IMG/VR virus record: IMGVR_UViG_3300009431_000106
Coordinates: 1-28,220 of that record
Length of the DNA stretch: 28,220 nucleotides
Strand: one strand, 5' to 3'
From: a virus
How positions within the stretch are numbered: the stretch's first letter is position 1; each line of letters starts with the position of its first letter. Shown here piece by piece: positions 1 to 5,941 of the stretch. A program made the position numbers and the translations under genes. The notes under the pieces were generated by a model. The model saw nothing but the letters and a program-made list of their open reading frames with translations. It was not told where the DNA came from and made no database searches.

Positions 1-117
1 AAACAAAAAAAGCGTGCAAACAAAAACTACCTAAAAGGATACGCAGATGGCATGAAGTTTGGGATTATATTTGCTGTAATAGCGGTTTTATTAACTATAT
101 TAGTGTCGTATGTTTAA
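1..117 (+). CDS. Partial small membrane protein (3' end only)
   Basis: An open frame enters from the left edge and ends at TAA 115-117, so the start is outside the window. The 38 visible residues have a basic, hydrophilic first part (KQKKRANKN) followed by one strongly hydrophobic segment, about residues 20-38, ending in VSYV. This looks like a small single-span membrane protein with a cytoplasmic basic face. It lies upstream of the HTH and HNH genes and belongs to the preceding operon. No family is recognised and the true length is unknown. Confidence 0.5.
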   Translation, partial: KQKKRANKNYLKGYADGMKFGIIFAVIAVLLTILVSYV

Positions 118-215
118 AAGAAAGTGGAAACAATGTATTTGTGATTGCTAATGAAGAAAAATGGAAAAAAAACAATTTTGTTTGGATTATGGTATCTAGT
201 GGGTAAAATTTTACA

Positions 216-386
216 ATTTACACGACAAAGGAGGTCGCTGACTTTTTGAAGGTTTCGCTAATAACAGTTAAACGGTATATTGCTAGCAATAAGATTGCAT
301 CTATTAAGATTGGTGGCATAAGAAGAATTACGGGTGATGAGTTAATAAAAATATATGAAAAAAACAGACATAAAGAAGTTAGATAA
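216..386 (+). CDS. Excisionase/MerR-like helix-turn-helix protein, non-canonical start
   Basis: From TAC 219 to TAA 384-386 the frame encodes a compact HTH of the excisionase/HTH_17 type. TTKEVADFLKVSLITVKRYI matches the usual pattern T..EVA.FL.VS..TV.R.I, and the wing IKIGGIRRITGDEL matches the usual IRIGGRYRI..DEL. Proteins of this family bind DNA as small regulators or recombination directionality factors. The oddity is the start: an in-frame TAA lies at 204-206, and no ATG, GTG or TTG occurs before the HTH begins. ATT at 216 is the best-placed codon and would give a normal family N-terminus. A TTG at 246 has a good SD-like sequence (AAGGAGGT, 228-235) but would delete the first helix. The 3' end overlaps the HNH gene by 32 nt. 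The fold is fairly sure; expression and start are not. Confidence 0.6.
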   Translation: MYTTKEVADFLKVSLITVKRYIASNKIASIKIGGIRRITGDELIKIYEKNRHKEVR

Positions 387-723
387 GTTAGTAGCAAAAA
401 TGTGCAAAGAAGAAGCAAAGTTTCAATGTGAATTATGTGGTAAGAGTGGCGATGAATGTCAGCTACACCCTCATCATTATATAGGGCGTCGCAACAGGGC
501 TTTACGATGGTATTTGCCAAATTTAATAGTTTTATGTGCATCACATCATACAATGGGATTATGGTCAGCTCATCAAAATCCAGAATGGTTTAGAGGGGAA
601 ATGTTAAACAGGAGGGGTAAAGAATGGTTAAAAGACATAACACAAAAAGCTAGATTACAGTTCCGTGGCACATATCAAGAAGTTTTAGGTTATTTAGAGG
701 GGGGTGATTATTATGCTAGTTAG
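355..723 (+). CDS. HNH endonuclease, packaging-associated or NinG-like
   Basis: A 122-aa basic protein with a zinc-knuckle HNH fold. CxxC is at residues 25-28 (CELC), the paired histidines HPHHYIGRR at 38-46, N56 in LPNLIVLC, and a second ligand pair C61/H64 with H65. The ordered C-C, H-H, N, C-H-H layout is typical of HNH (His-Me finger) nucleases that use one divalent metal and cut DNA. In many phages an HNH gene sits just before the terminase genes and helps cut the packaging substrate; this gene lies about 1.2 kb upstream of the small terminase. A NinG/Rap-type recombination nuclease is an alternative because of the RxxR region and the spacing. ATG 355 is preceded by an A/T stretch with no SD. 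The 3' end overlaps the next gene by 11 nt. Confidence 0.75.
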   Translation: MKKTDIKKLDKLVAKMCKEEAKFQCELCGKSGDECQLHPHHYIGRRNRALRWYLPNLIVLCASHHTMGLWSAHQNPEWFRGEMLNRRGKEWLKDITQKARLQFRGTYQEVLGYLEGGDYYAS

Positions 724-988
724 ACCCACTAAAAAAAGGTTAAAAAATTTATTATATAAAATTGATAAACACAAGCTAAGTGTGTTTCGTAGTAATAGGC
801 GACACATATTTTTATATGGTTACAGTCATGTAAGAAACAACAATGCTTATTTAAAAGGGTTATACAACAAGGCAGACAAGGAAGCATTTAGGTTAGTCAG
901 GTATTATAGGGCTAAAGAACAAAAGAAAAAGAATTGTGAAATCAAAGATTCTGTGGATAACTATATTAAGCATTGTAAAAAACGCTAA
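713..988 (+). CDS. Small highly basic protein, unknown function
   Basis: The frame can begin at GTG 704, but ATG 713 is preferred because GGGGGGTGAT lies 5-12 nt upstream, one of the few SD-like sequences here. The 91-aa product is rich in Lys, Arg and Tyr throughout (for example TKKRLKNLLYKIDKH and YYRAKEQKKKN), with no membrane segment and no clear motif. High basicity suggests nucleic-acid binding, but this is inference. It overlaps the end of the HNH gene, so the two are probably co-translated. It is the last gene before the 989-1274 control region. Confidence 0.6.
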   Translation: MLVRPTKKRLKNLLYKIDKHKLSVFRSNRRHIFLYGYSHVRNNNAYLKGLYNKADKEAFRLVRYYRAKEQKKKNCEIKDSVDNYIKHCKKR

Positions 989-995
989 ATTTACA
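977..995 (+). repeat. Left copy of a 19-nt direct repeat flanking a 580-nt cassette
   Basis: AAAAAACGCTAAATTTACA here matches AAAAAAAGCTAAATTTACA at 1560-1578 with one mismatch. Each copy includes the stop codon TAA of a gene (986-988 and 1569-1571), with a lysine-rich C-terminus upstream. Between the copies lie the promoter, leader ORF, terminator, structured element and the 1275-1571 gene. The arrangement could mark a recombination joint or duplication, or could reflect chance in poly-Lys/A-rich ends. Confidence 0.5.
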
Positions 996-1010
996 ATAAA
1001 ATAATATGGG

Positions 1011-1039
1011 TTGTGTTTTTATTAAAAATAAGCTATAAT
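1011..1039 (+). promoter_or_regulatory. Sigma70-type promoter for the late operon or leader RNA
   Basis: A perfect -10 hexamer TATAAT lies at 1034-1039. It is preceded by TTGTGT at 1011-1016 with the ideal 17-nt spacer. The -35 matches the consensus only in TTG, so the promoter may need an activator or be moderate. Transcription would start near 1046, just before a palindrome, a leader ORF and a terminator. No comparably good promoter was seen elsewhere in the window, so this could drive the long collinear late operon. Confidence 0.6.
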
Positions 1040-1053
1040 AAAGTTAATTAAAC

Positions 1054-1074
1054 AAGGAGGTGTATGACATCCTT
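1054..1074 (+). promoter_or_regulatory. Imperfect palindrome enclosing a strong SD: operator or SD-sequestering hairpin
   Basis: AAGGA (1054-1058) pairs with TCCTT (1070-1074). A G/A mismatch follows, then GT (1060-1061) pairs with AC (1067-1068), leaving a 5-nt loop that contains the ATG at 1064. In RNA this hides the near-perfect SD AAGGAGGTG. In DNA it is a symmetric site a few bases after the predicted transcription start, where a repressor could bind. Both readings are inference. Confidence 0.4.
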
Positions 1075-1102
1075 AAATCAATTTAGTAATTGGCTAATGT
1101 AA
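1064..1102 (+). CDS. Possible 12-aa leader peptide
   Basis: ATG 1064 opens a 12-codon frame (MTSLNQFSNWLM) ending at TAA 1100-1102. It directly follows AAGGAGGTG, the best Shine-Dalgarno match in the window, though the 3-nt gap from GGAGG to ATG is shorter than usual. Its last codons and stop lie inside the left arm and loop of the following terminator, as in attenuator leaders. There is no run of one amino acid that would point to amino-acid control. It may be a real leader peptide or a chance frame. Confidence 0.35.
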   Translation: MTSLNQFSNWLM

Positions 1103-1122
1103 TTTTTGCATTAGTTTTTTTT
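1094..1122 (+). terminator. Intrinsic terminator or attenuator hairpin
   Basis: CTAATG (1094-1099) pairs perfectly with CATTAG (1109-1114) around a 9-nt loop, followed at once by eight T residues (1115-1122). The stem is short and AT-rich, but the T tract is strong. It lies about 55-75 nt after the predicted transcription start and before the late genes. It may therefore act as an attenuator, or end a short RNA from the same promoter. The T tract is also the left arm of the long helix of the next element. Confidence 0.6.
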
Positions 1123-1260
1123 GGTAGCAATTAGACAAAGAGGACAAGTAATATACAACAAAAACCATTTCTTTAGTCAGTGTTACATCTGGTTGCGACT
1201 GGATGTGGACATAGCAGGTATTAAGGTGAGGGCTTTTAGTTTAGTTGCTACCAAAGAAAA
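1115..1260 (+). ncRNA. Candidate structured RNA with a 28-position closing helix
   Basis: Positions 1115-1142 pair with 1233-1260 in 27 of 28 positions; only A1137/A1238 fails and four pairs are G-U. The core TTGGTAGCAA (1121-1130) against TTGCTACCAA (1245-1254) is perfect. Inside, 1183-1193 pairs with 1198-1208 (11 bp with G-U pairs) around a UGCG tetraloop of the UNCG type. CTTTAG (1171-1176) can pair with TTAAGG (1221-1226), enclosing that hairpin. No good ORF fills the element. It ends 14 nt before the start of the 1275 gene, so it is either a 5' leader of the late mRNA or a separate RNA. Possible roles are an RNase III processing site, translation control, or a packaging-related RNA near the terminase genes. 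A miniature inverted-repeat element is another reading. No known RNA family is recognised. Confidence 0.55.
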
Positions 1261-1274
1261 TTAACTTAAAAAGT

Positions 1275-1571
1275 ATGTCAAAAAGATTAACAAAAAAAGA
1301 GCAAGACGAATTAACACAAATTGTAAAGTTTGAGCAAGTGCAAGCACAAAAAGTAGTAGAAGCACAAACAATGCAGTTTTTTGTTACACAGTATAAGAAC
1401 AATTGGTTAAACAACAAATTAAAAGAATTAGGGTTAGATTCAAACAAACAATATAAATTAGGTGATGACGGTGAGTTTATTTTACAAAAAGAAGACCCAT
1501 CAAAAAACATAGCTGAACAAATAGCTAAGGTAGGTGAAGTCAAAAAGAAAAGTCCTAAGAAAAAAAGCTAA
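1275..1571 (+). CDS. Small charged protein preceding the terminase genes, unknown
   Basis: The frame extends back to TTG 1245, but that start would lie in the right arm of the long helix; ATG 1275 is preferred. The 98-aa product is mainly predicted helix (MSKRLTKKEQDELTQIVKFEQ...), contains a short GDDGEFILQ turn-strand region near residue 62, and ends in KKKSPKKKS. No family is recognised. Its place just before the small terminase suggests a packaging or regulatory accessory role, but this is positional inference. No SD is visible. Its stop region carries the right copy of the 19-nt direct repeat. Confidence 0.6.
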   Translation: MSKRLTKKEQDELTQIVKFEQVQAQKVVEAQTMQFFVTQYKNNWLNNKLKELGLDSNKQYKLGDDGEFILQKEDPSKNIAEQIAKVGEVKKKSPKKKS

Positions 1572-1578
1572 ATTTACA
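1560..1578 (+). repeat. Right copy of the 19-nt direct repeat
   Basis: AAAAAAAGCTAAATTTACA matches 977-995 with one mismatch and again spans a stop codon (TAA 1569-1571). See the left copy for the interpretation as a possible cassette boundary. Confidence 0.5.
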
Positions 1579-1591
1579 TAAATATCAGTAT

Positions 1592-2059
1592 ATGCCTGAT
1601 GCAACACAAAAACAAAAAAAGTTAATACAATTGCTATTGGCGAATATTGGGAACACAAAATCTACTAAAACAGGGTATGAGTTAATGAAAGAAGCAGGAT
1701 ATTCTGAATCAATGTGTAAGAACCCTAAAATGGCAATTGACAGTGATGCAGTTAAAGAGGGTGTAAAAGATTTTGTTAAGCAATTAGACGACAAAAGGAG
1801 AATGGCTATCACATATTTAACAGAAGCTAAGTTAGGTAAATCAAAAGCAAGAGACATTGCACAGATAGTGGATATACTTACGAAAAATCATCAATTGTTG
1901 AGCGGTGGAGATACTGAAAAGGTCAGCGTTTATAATTGGAACAAATATGAAGACAGTGACAATATACAGCCCAAGAAAGTGGACACAGAAGTTACACGAG
2001 GGCAAGGAGAGGTGGAAAGTGATAGTCGCTCACAGAAGATCGGGGAAAACATTTGCTAG
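1592..2059 (+). CDS. terS: Terminase small subunit
   Basis: This 155-aa protein carries the usual N-terminal HTH-like segment of phage small terminases. TKTGYELMKEAGYSESMCKNPKMA (about residues 24-47) resembles the common pattern of MREAGYS...A.NP. It is followed by a helical oligomerisation region and a C-terminal tail (GGDTEKVSVYNWNKYEDSDN) of the kind that contacts the large subunit. The protein recognises the packaging site on concatemeric DNA and regulates the motor. It overlaps the large terminase gene by 113 nt when that gene starts at 1947, a longer overlap than usual. The last 35 or so residues are therefore constrained by two frames. ATG 1592 is preceded by an A/T context (cagtATATG) without SD. 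Confidence 0.75.
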   Translation: MPDATQKQKKLIQLLLANIGNTKSTKTGYELMKEAGYSESMCKNPKMAIDSDAVKEGVKDFVKQLDDKRRMAITYLTEAKLGKSKARDIAQIVDILTKNHQLLSGGDTEKVSVYNWNKYEDSDNIQPKKVDTEVTRGQGEVESDSRSQKIGENIC

Positions 2060-3206
2060 TATCAATCATTTGATAAGAGATTGTTTAAGAACTCCTAACA
2101 GTAGGTATGCTTATATAGCTCCGACATATAGACAGGCAAAGGATATTGCATGGGACATGTTAAAGAAGTGTTGTTTAAAGATAGATGGGGTAGTGTTTAA
2201 TGAGAGTGAGTTGAGGGCAGATTTTAAGAACGGGGCTCGTATAAGGTTGTATGGAGCAGAGAATGCTGATGGGTTACGCGGGTTAGCGTTATGGGGTGTT
2301 ATCTTTGATGAGTATAGTCAGCAGCCCTCTAACATATTCACAGAGATTATACGACCTGCATTAGCTGATCATCAAGGGTATGGTATATGGATAGGGACAC
2401 CTAAGGGTAAGAACGATTTTTACAGGTTATATGAACATGCTTTAAAAGAATCTAATTGGTTAGGGATGTTATTAACAGTGGATGATTCAATGTTGTTGCC
2501 ATTAGAGGAGTTAGGAGATGCTAGGAAGATAATGGATGAAGACGAGTATCAGCAAGAGTTTTATTGTTCGTTTGAAGCAGCTATTAAGGGGGCATATTAC
2601 AGCCAACAAATACAACAAGCCAGAGAAGAGAATAGGATTACAGTGGTGCCATATGAGGAAGGACTTCCAGTGGATACTTGGTGGGATTTAGGTGTAGGAG
2701 ATTCTACAGCTATATGGTTTAGTCAATCGTTAAGAAACGAAATAAGGTTTATAGATTATTATGAAATGCAGGGTGAAGGGCTAAAACATTATGCTAAGAT
2801 ATTGCAAGACAAAGGGTATATTTACAACAAACATTATGCTCCGCACGATATTGAAGTAAGGGAGTTAGGCACAGGTAAAAGCAGGTTAGAGGTCGCACGG
2901 AAGTTAGGTATAAGGTTTCAGGTAGTTACTAAAATGAACATAGAGGACGGGATAGATGCTGTTAGAAGGATATTTAGACAATGTTGGTTTGATGCTGATA
3001 AGTGTTCGGTTGGATTAGACGCTTTGGCACATTATCATAAAGAGTGGGATGACAAGAGGGGGGAGTTTAAAGCCAGTCCATACCATGATTGGAGTTCCCA
3101 TGCAGCGGATGCATTTAGATATTTTGCTATCGGGTATAGACCAAGGTTAGGGTCAGCGATAGCAACGCCATTAAGGCAAGAAGTAGACAAATATTCAGTA
3201 ATATGA
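1947..3206 (+). CDS. terL: Terminase large subunit (ATPase and nuclease)
   Basis: Taking ATG 1947 gives 419 aa, and the first residues IYSPRKWTQKLHEG form the usual adenine-binding lead-in. An earlier ATG at 1905 would add 14 residues that are not family-like. Walker A is VAHRRSGKT at 27-35, Walker B is LWGVIFDE at 115-122, and the coupling motif IGTPKG is at 149-154. The C-terminal RNase H-like nuclease begins with DLGVGD at 247-252 and ends with the acidic motif HAADAFRY (D388). The enzyme pumps DNA into the prohead and cuts it at the end of packaging. All key residues are present and the length is normal. The stop TGA overlaps the start of the next tiny gene in ATGA. Confidence 0.95.
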   Translation: MKTVTIYSPRKWTQKLHEGKERWKVIVAHRRSGKTFASINHLIRDCLRTPNSRYAYIAPTYRQAKDIAWDMLKKCCLKIDGVVFNESELRADFKNGARIRLYGAENADGLRGLALWGVIFDEYSQQPSNIFTEIIRPALADHQGYGIWIGTPKGKNDFYRLYEHALKESNWLGMLLTVDDSMLLPLEELGDARKIMDEDEYQQEFYCSFEAAIKGAYYSQQIQQAREENRITVVPYEEGLPVDTWWDLGVGDSTAIWFSQSLRNEIRFIDYYEMQGEGLKHYAKILQDKGYIYNKHYAPHDIEVRELGTGKSRLEVARKLGIRFQVVTKMNIEDGIDAVRRIFRQCWFDADKCSVGLDALAHYHKEWDDKRGEFKASPYHDWSSHAADAFRYFAIGYRPRLGSAIATPLRQEVDKYSVI

Positions 3207-3277
3207 GCAAAGGAAAAAATAAACCTAAGAGAGAAAAGAAAAAGCCAAAGAAACGCAAGAATTTTAGTTTAAGTTAA
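3203..3277 (+). CDS. 24-aa lysine-rich peptide
   Basis: ATG 3203 overlaps the terminase stop in ATGA, and the frame ends at TAA 3275-3277. Of the 24 residues, 13 are Lys or Arg (starting MSKGKNKPKREKKKPKKR), with a short neutral FSLS end. The overlap suggests translational coupling. A similar tiny basic gene occurs at 21454-21534. Such peptides could bind DNA or RNA or neutralise packaged DNA, but no function is established from sequence. Confidence 0.5.
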   Translation: MSKGKNKPKREKKKPKKRKNFSLS

Positions 3278-3294
3278 CCGTATGCCAACGGATT

Positions 3295-5286
3295 ATGGCT
3301 GCAATAGAGCCAAGCTACAAAAAAGAACCAATAGAGTTAAGACAACCTGATTACAATGAAAAAGAGGTTAAGTATAGAGGTTTTTTAATTGAGAGAATGG
3401 AATATGCAAAGACACAGCGTGATGATAATTACATTGAGTTTGATGACATGGATTATCTGACTTATCACGAAACAAATGCTAAAGCAGGTAATAGTTATTT
3501 AAGATCTAAACAAAACGATGAGGATGTGCGTATTGTAACGGGAACAACATTAGAGAAGGAGAACACATTGTTAAGTTCGTTATTAAATTATAATTTAGAA
3601 CCTAATATTGTTGCGTTTGACAGGAACAATTTAGCTGAACACAGTTTAGGTGAGACAATGGAGGATTTAATCAAGAAGAGTCGTGAGATAGAGGATTATG
3701 ACACTAAACGGCAATTGATTTATAAGGAGGCACTAGATCAAGGGACAGTATTTGTTGAGGAGCGATGGGACGAATGGAAAGATGTGCGGAAAGAGTTAAA
3801 AGATTTAAAATGGAAAGAGGGGGCTAAAATTGATTCTATCAAATGGACAGAGAGGTTAGAAAAAGTGCAAGGAATGTGCACATCTAATTTATTGAGTGGT
3901 GTTAAAGTTTATTTAGGTAATATAAGGCAGTTTCATATACAGAAACAGCCATTTTTATTTATAGTGGATTATATTCCCTATGAAGAGATCCAAGCAGTGT
4001 TTCAAGATTGGGAGCGATGGGAGCATGTAAGTGACACATTAAATCAGACAACTAAGATAAGTGAAGACGAGACAGATTATGTAACTTGGTATGGATTAGA
4101 CAACACTAAGGATATGGTAGAGATTATTAAGTATCAGGACAAATGGAACAATGAGTTTCAGATATTTCTCAATGGAGTGATGATGTTGCCAGTAGGGTTT
4201 CCATTACAAGCTATTAGTCCGTCAGGTGAATACACAATTGCTAAGGGTGATATTGAGCCAATCAGTGGGTTGTTTGCATACAGTAAGAGTATTCCAGCTA
4301 AGACAAAGGTTGATCAAGCAGTATATGATGAGTTCCTAAGGTTGATGATATTGAAAACACAGCAGTCGTTTAAACCGCCAATGGCAAACAGCACGGGTAA
4401 TGTATTAAGTAAAAACATCTTTTTGCCAGGAACAATAACGCCAGATGTTGATGTGAAAAGTTTAGTTCCATTGATTCCTACTCCTGGCGTAACAGCACCA
4501 GAGTTTAATGCTGTGCAGTTTGTTAAAGGCATTATAGATGAAAAAAGTGTTAGTCCAGTGGTGGAGGGGCAGGCGTTGCCAGGTAAACAGACAGCCACAG
4601 AAATAGTTGAATTAAAGCGTCAAGGTATGATGAAGTTAGGGTTGGTTATAGTGGGCATAATGAATTTAGAACGTCAGTTAAGTAGGTTAAGGTTACACAA
4701 CATACTAGCTAACTGGACAGAACCAATGGATGAAAGGTTAAACGAGGTCAAAGGGCAATTAGAGAAGTTTTATCGCACAGAAACAATTGACACTACATTT
4801 GAAGAGGGTGAAACAGGCAAAAAGATAATAGATTTTACTACTGACGAGGGTAAATTGGGGTTAACATCAGACCAAGTGTTAGCTGAAGAAGAGTTAGTTA
4901 AAAGATTAACAGGTGAAAACGTGAAGAAAGTGTATATAAACCCAGATGAATTAAAAAGTTTGGATTACAATTGGTTTATCACTATTACTCCAACTGAAAA
5001 AGACAGCAACGAATTAGACAGGGTGTTATTTATGCAGAATGTGGCGCAGGGGTTGCAGATGTTTGGTCCGCAGGCATTTAATATGGAATACCTAAAAGAA
5101 CAATGGGCAATTAAAAACAAAATGGATCCAGATAAAGTGCTTATTAAGGGTGCAATGATGCCACCAATGGAGGGGCAAGCAATGGAGGGGCAAGCAACAA
5201 AAGGGGCTGGTGTGTTGTCACAGGGCATGACACAACCTATGCGTAGTCAAGTGCAACAGCCATCGGTTAATACATTAGCTAAATAA
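3295..5286 (+). CDS. Portal protein
   Basis: This 663-aa protein follows the terminase and precedes the scaffold and capsid genes, the usual portal position. The length is in the range of short-tailed phage portals (P22 about 725 aa). The sequence is mixed helix/strand with a long C-terminal helical part: ATEIVELKRQGMMKLGLVIVGIMNLERQLSRLR (about 437-469) resembles the portal stem and wing helices. A later acidic segment (EEELVKRLTGENVKKVYINPDEL) and a low-complexity Met/Gln/Gly tail follow. Twelve copies would form the ring through which terminase pumps DNA and to which the tail attaches. ATG 3295 has no SD; an out-of-frame ATG lies at 3282. The assignment rests on position, size and general character. 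Confidence 0.8.
   Translation: MAAIEPSYKKEPIELRQPDYNEKEVKYRGFLIERMEYAKTQRDDNYIEFDDMDYLTYHETNAKAGNSYLRSKQNDEDVRIVTGTTLEKENTLLSSLLNYNLEPNIVAFDRNNLAEHSLGETMEDLIKKSREIEDYDTKRQLIYKEALDQGTVFVEERWDEWKDVRKELKDLKWKEGAKIDSIKWTERLEKVQGMCTSNLLSGVKVYLGNIRQFHIQKQPFLFIVDYIPYEEIQAVFQDWERWEHVSDTLNQTTKISEDETDYVTWYGLDNTKDMVEIIKYQDKWNNEFQIFLNGVMMLPVGFPLQAISPSGEYTIAKGDIEPISGLFAYSKSIPAKTKVDQAVYDEFLRLMILKTQQSFKPPMANSTGNVLSKNIFLPGTITPDVDVKSLVPLIPTPGVTAPEFNAVQFVKGIIDEKSVSPVVEGQALPGKQTATEIVELKRQGMMKLGLVIVGIMNLERQLSRLRLHNILANWTEPMDERLNEVKGQLEKFYRTETIDTTFEEGETGKKIIDFTTDEGKLGLTSDQVLAEEELVKRLTGENVKKVYINPDELKSLDYNWFITITPTEKDSNELDRVLFMQNVAQGLQMFGPQAFNMEYLKEQWAIKNKMDPDKVLIKGAMMPPMEGQAMEGQATKGAGVLSQGMTQPMRSQVQQPSVNTLAK
5167..5196 (+). 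repeat. Two perfect 15-bp tandem repeats in the portal tail
   Basis: ATGGAGGGGCAAGCA occurs twice in a row, encoding MEGQA-MEGQA near the portal C-terminus. A related VEGQALPG occurs earlier in the protein. It is probably a slippage expansion in a flexible tail. Confidence 0.7.
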
Positions 5287-5287
5287 T

Positions 5288-5692
5288 ATGATAGATTGGT
5301 TAATACATAAATTGGGGGGTATAACTTTAAAAAGATTAAATGAAGCTGATTGGGAAAACGAATTAGATGTTGTTGATTTGGTGCGTGAACGATTAGAGGG
5401 AGTTAAATTAGATAATGTTTTGGGTAATTTGAATGAAGCGGAGACCAAAGAATACATCACAGAGATGGCTCGTGTAGCTGATAACAAATGGATGAAATTA
5501 TTGTTAAACGATTTAAAAGTTAAACAGATAATGTTCACAGTTAAGCAGGCACGGAATATGGAAGAGGTCAGTTTTGGTAGGGCTACAATCAACGGAATTT
5601 CGTTAATAGAGGAAGAATTAGTTAGAGTTAAGGCATTAGATGAAGAGTCAAAGAAACCAAAAGGAGAGTTTGATGAACATGCAATTATATGA
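5288..5692 (+). CDS. Unknown 134-aa protein between portal and scaffold
   Basis: It starts one base after the portal stop region (TAATATG, no SD) and ends with TGA overlapping the next ATG. The protein is acidic and mainly helical (for example EADWENELDVVDLVRERLEG and TISLIEEELVRVKALDEES-like segments), with a Lys/Pro/acidic tail. No catalytic motif or membrane segment is visible. The location between portal and scaffold suggests a head-assembly or internal head protein. No family is recognised. Confidence 0.75.
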   Translation: MIDWLIHKLGGITLKRLNEADWENELDVVDLVRERLEGVKLDNVLGNLNEAETKEYITEMARVADNKWMKLLLNDLKVKQIMFTVKQARNMEEVSFGRATINGISLIEEELVRVKALDEESKKPKGEFDEHAII

Positions 5693-5826
5693 CAACAGAC
5701 AGATTAGTTAAGGTGAGAGAGAATTATTTTTACAGTCCATTTTTAAAAGTGTATTATGAGAGTTATCGTGACAAGGAGACGGGTAATTGGAAAGTAAGAA
5801 AAAAGAAGAGTATGCCGCCCAAGTGA
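5689..5826 (+). CDS. Small basic protein of 45 aa, possibly extended by frameshift
   Basis: ATG 5689 overlaps the previous stop in ATGA. The product contains YFYSPFLKVYYESYRDKETG and ends KKKSMPPK at TGA 5824-5826. It is rich in aromatics and Lys. The following 111 nt have no gene in this frame, but the +1 frame is open from 5798 up to a TGA that overlaps the next start codon. The gene may thus be longer than the ORF shows, by +1 shifting near CCG CCC AAG TGA or through a sequence error. No function is recognised. Confidence 0.5.
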   Translation: MTTDRLVKVRENYFYSPFLKVYYESYRDKETGNWKVRKKKSMPPK

Positions 5827-5941
5827 GTGTTCTTGTATTTCGGGTGCTAGGCATACGGCATTTGATTGCAAGAATACTCCTTTGGGTGTTCAATTTAGGG
5901 GTCATTATCCCGTTAGAGAGGCGGGTAGAACAAATATATGA
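5813..5941 (+). other. Open +1 frame with Cys/His ligands: possible frameshift extension, or a structured spacer
   Basis: Reading from TGC 5813 gives CRPSECSCISGARHTAFDCK and about 20 further residues, ending at TGA 5939-5941. That stop overlaps ATG 5938 as ATGA, the junction style used by several real genes here. The frame has no ATG, GTG or TTG start of its own. The CxC, H and C residues could form a zinc site. Against this, another frame (TTG 5787 to TAA 5963) is also open across the gap. The DNA can also pair ATGCCG (5812-5817) with CGGCAT (5854-5859), so a structured spacer is an alternative. Confidence 0.3.

Noticed and set aside
151-249. A 32-codon plus-strand frame with a hydrophobic middle (MKKNGKKTILFGLWYLVGK)
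   Set aside because: It overlaps the HTH in another frame, lacks an SD and any family resemblance. It could be real but cannot be supported.
218-553. A 111-aa minus-strand frame over the HTH and HNH genes
   Set aside because: It is hydrophobic and lies opposite two recognisable genes (excisionase-like HTH and HNH), so it is a shadow frame.
1123-1252. tRNA or tmRNA, because of the GGTAGCAA/TTGCTACC pairing
   Set aside because: The arms are about 130 nt apart, there is no cloverleaf or CCA end, and no tmRNA tag frame is seen.
1905-1946. Longer start of the large terminase at ATG 1905
   Set aside because: The 14 added residues do not resemble terminase N-termini and would extend the overlap with the small subunit; ATG 1947 gives a normal start.
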